From NCBI GenBank assembly GCA_031426815.1, contig JASJPG010000016.1, forward strand, positions 38,106 to 102,105: a stretch of DNA of 64,000 nucleotides, read 5' to 3'. This DNA is from PFJX01 sp031426815 (GTDB lineage: Bacteria > Pseudomonadota > Gammaproteobacteria > Burkholderiales > Thiobacillaceae). The notes below the pieces were generated by a model. It did no database searches, was not told the origin of the DNA, and saw only the letters and a program-made list of their open reading frames with translations. Made by a program: the position numbers and the translations under genes. This document shows positions 63,259-64,000 of this stretch, in pieces (the stretch's first letter is position 1; each line of letters begins with the position of its first letter).

Positions 63259-64000
63259 GTGGCTACACCGTTTACCGATTACATCGTCGCCGACATGGCG
63301 CTGGCCGACTGGGGCCGCAAGGAAATCCGCATCGCGGAAACCGAGATGCCCGGCCTCATGGCGATCCGCGAGGAATATGCCGCCAGCCAGCCGCTGAAAG
63401 GCGCGCGCATCACCGGCAGTCTGCATATGACCATCCAGACCGCCGTGCTGATCGAAACCCTCACCGCATTGGGCGCCGAAGTGCGCTGGGCCTCGTGCAA
63501 CATCTTCTCGACGCAGGACCACGCCGCCGCCGCCATCGCCGCCGTCAACGTGCCGGTGTTCGCGATCAAGGGCGAATCGCTGACCGACTACTGGGATTAC
63601 ACCCACCGCATCTTCGAGTGGACCGACGGCGGTTACAGCAACATGATCCTCGACGACGGCGGCGACGCGACGCTGCTGCTGCATCTGGGCACCCGCGCCG
63701 AGAAGGACATCAGCGTCATTGCCAAGCCCAACGGTGAAGAAGAAACCGTGCTGTTTGCCGCGATCAAGGCCAAGCTGGCCACCGATCCGACCTGGTATTC
63801 CACTCGTCTGGCGCAGGTCAAGGGCGTCACCGAGGAAACCACCACCGGCGTGCATCGCCTGTACCAGATGCACGAGCGCGGCGATCTCAAGTTCCCCGCC
63901 ATCAACGTCAACGACTCGGTCACCAAATCCAAGTTCGACAACCTGTACGGCTGCCGCGAATCGCTGGTCGACGGCATCAAGCGCGCCACCGACGTGATGG
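63259..64000 (+). CDS. ahcY: Adenosylhomocysteinase, N-terminal part (cut by the window edge)
   Basis: The GTG start at 63259 has AAGGAG seven bases upstream. The visible 247 residues begin VATPFTDYIVADMALADWGR and include ITGSLHMTIQTAVLIETL, SCNIFSTQDHAAAAIA and GVTEETTTGVHRLYQM, all strongly conserved in SAH hydrolase. It splits S-adenosylhomocysteine to adenosine and homocysteine in the methyl cycle, using NAD. Its expression is probably under the SAH riboswitch just upstream. The gene continues beyond the right edge. Confidence 0.97.
   Translation, partial: MATPFTDYIVADMALADWGRKEIRIAETEMPGLMAIREEYAASQPLKGARITGSLHMTIQTAVLIETLTALGAEVRWASCNIFSTQDHAAAAIAAVNVPVFAIKGESLTDYWDYTHRIFEWTDGGYSNMILDDGGDATLLLHLGTRAEKDISVIAKPNGEEETVLFAAIKAKLATDPTWYSTRLAQVKGVTEETTTGVHRLYQMHERGDLKFPAINVNDSVTKSKFDNLYGCRESLVDGIKRATDVM

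Overview
The window looks like a chromosome segment of a betaproteobacterium, probably of the Rhodocyclales/Nitrosomonadales type. The reasons are moderately high G+C, an exosortase A (XrtA/PEP-CTERM) exopolysaccharide locus of the kind first defined in such genomes, an SAH riboswitch before ahcY, and a short PTS chain (mannose-type IIA, HPr, enzyme I) with no sugar permease. No tRNA, rRNA, CRISPR array, insertion sequence or phage gene was seen.

Layout. 1-16.7 kb is mostly housekeeping and signalling: a left-truncated FAD-dependent oxidoreductase, the PTS trio, a diguanylate cyclase, a response-regulator/PP2C phosphatase with a STAS partner, a RecB/AddA-like helicase-nuclease, a gamma carbonic anhydrase, oligopeptidase A, an AT-rich acyltransferase and a secreted TPR protein. 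Two REPIN-like inverted repeats sit between convergent genes here. 16.8-60.1 kb is one very large polysaccharide region. Its core is a 12-gene run on the minus strand (60057 down to 45540): export lipoprotein, chain-length determinant, tyrosine kinase, outer-membrane protein, ATPase, wecB, deacetylase, FemAB protein, glycosyltransferase, exosortase-EpsI, glycosyltransferase and amidotransferase. Around it lie sugar-making genes (rffA, a WecD-like acetyltransferase), seven further glycosyltransferases or GT-like proteins, a flippase, an O-glycosylation ligase, two sulfotransferases, an MBOAT/SGNH O-acetylation pair, and an acyl-handling set (acyl carrier protein, AMP-forming ligase, two alpha/beta hydrolases). 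60.2-64 kb holds a coupled pair of small unknown genes, mlaA, greB, a LuxR-type regulator, a YkgJ-type cysteine protein, an SAH riboswitch and the start of ahcY.

How it fits together (inference): the core operon and flanking genes should build, modify, flip, size and export an extracellular polysaccharide, while XrtA processes PEP-CTERM proteins encoded elsewhere. No PEP-CTERM substrate, initiating sugar transferase or PrsK/PrsR regulator is seen here. The less ordinary points are an ATP-grasp ligase fused to a low-molecular-weight tyrosine phosphatase, an asparagine-synthetase homologue without its N-terminal cysteine beside a glutaredoxin-like secreted protein, a hydrolase pair with Cys and Arg at the usual serine position, a clear riboswitch with a competing stem, the REPINs, and a perfect palindrome before the core operon.
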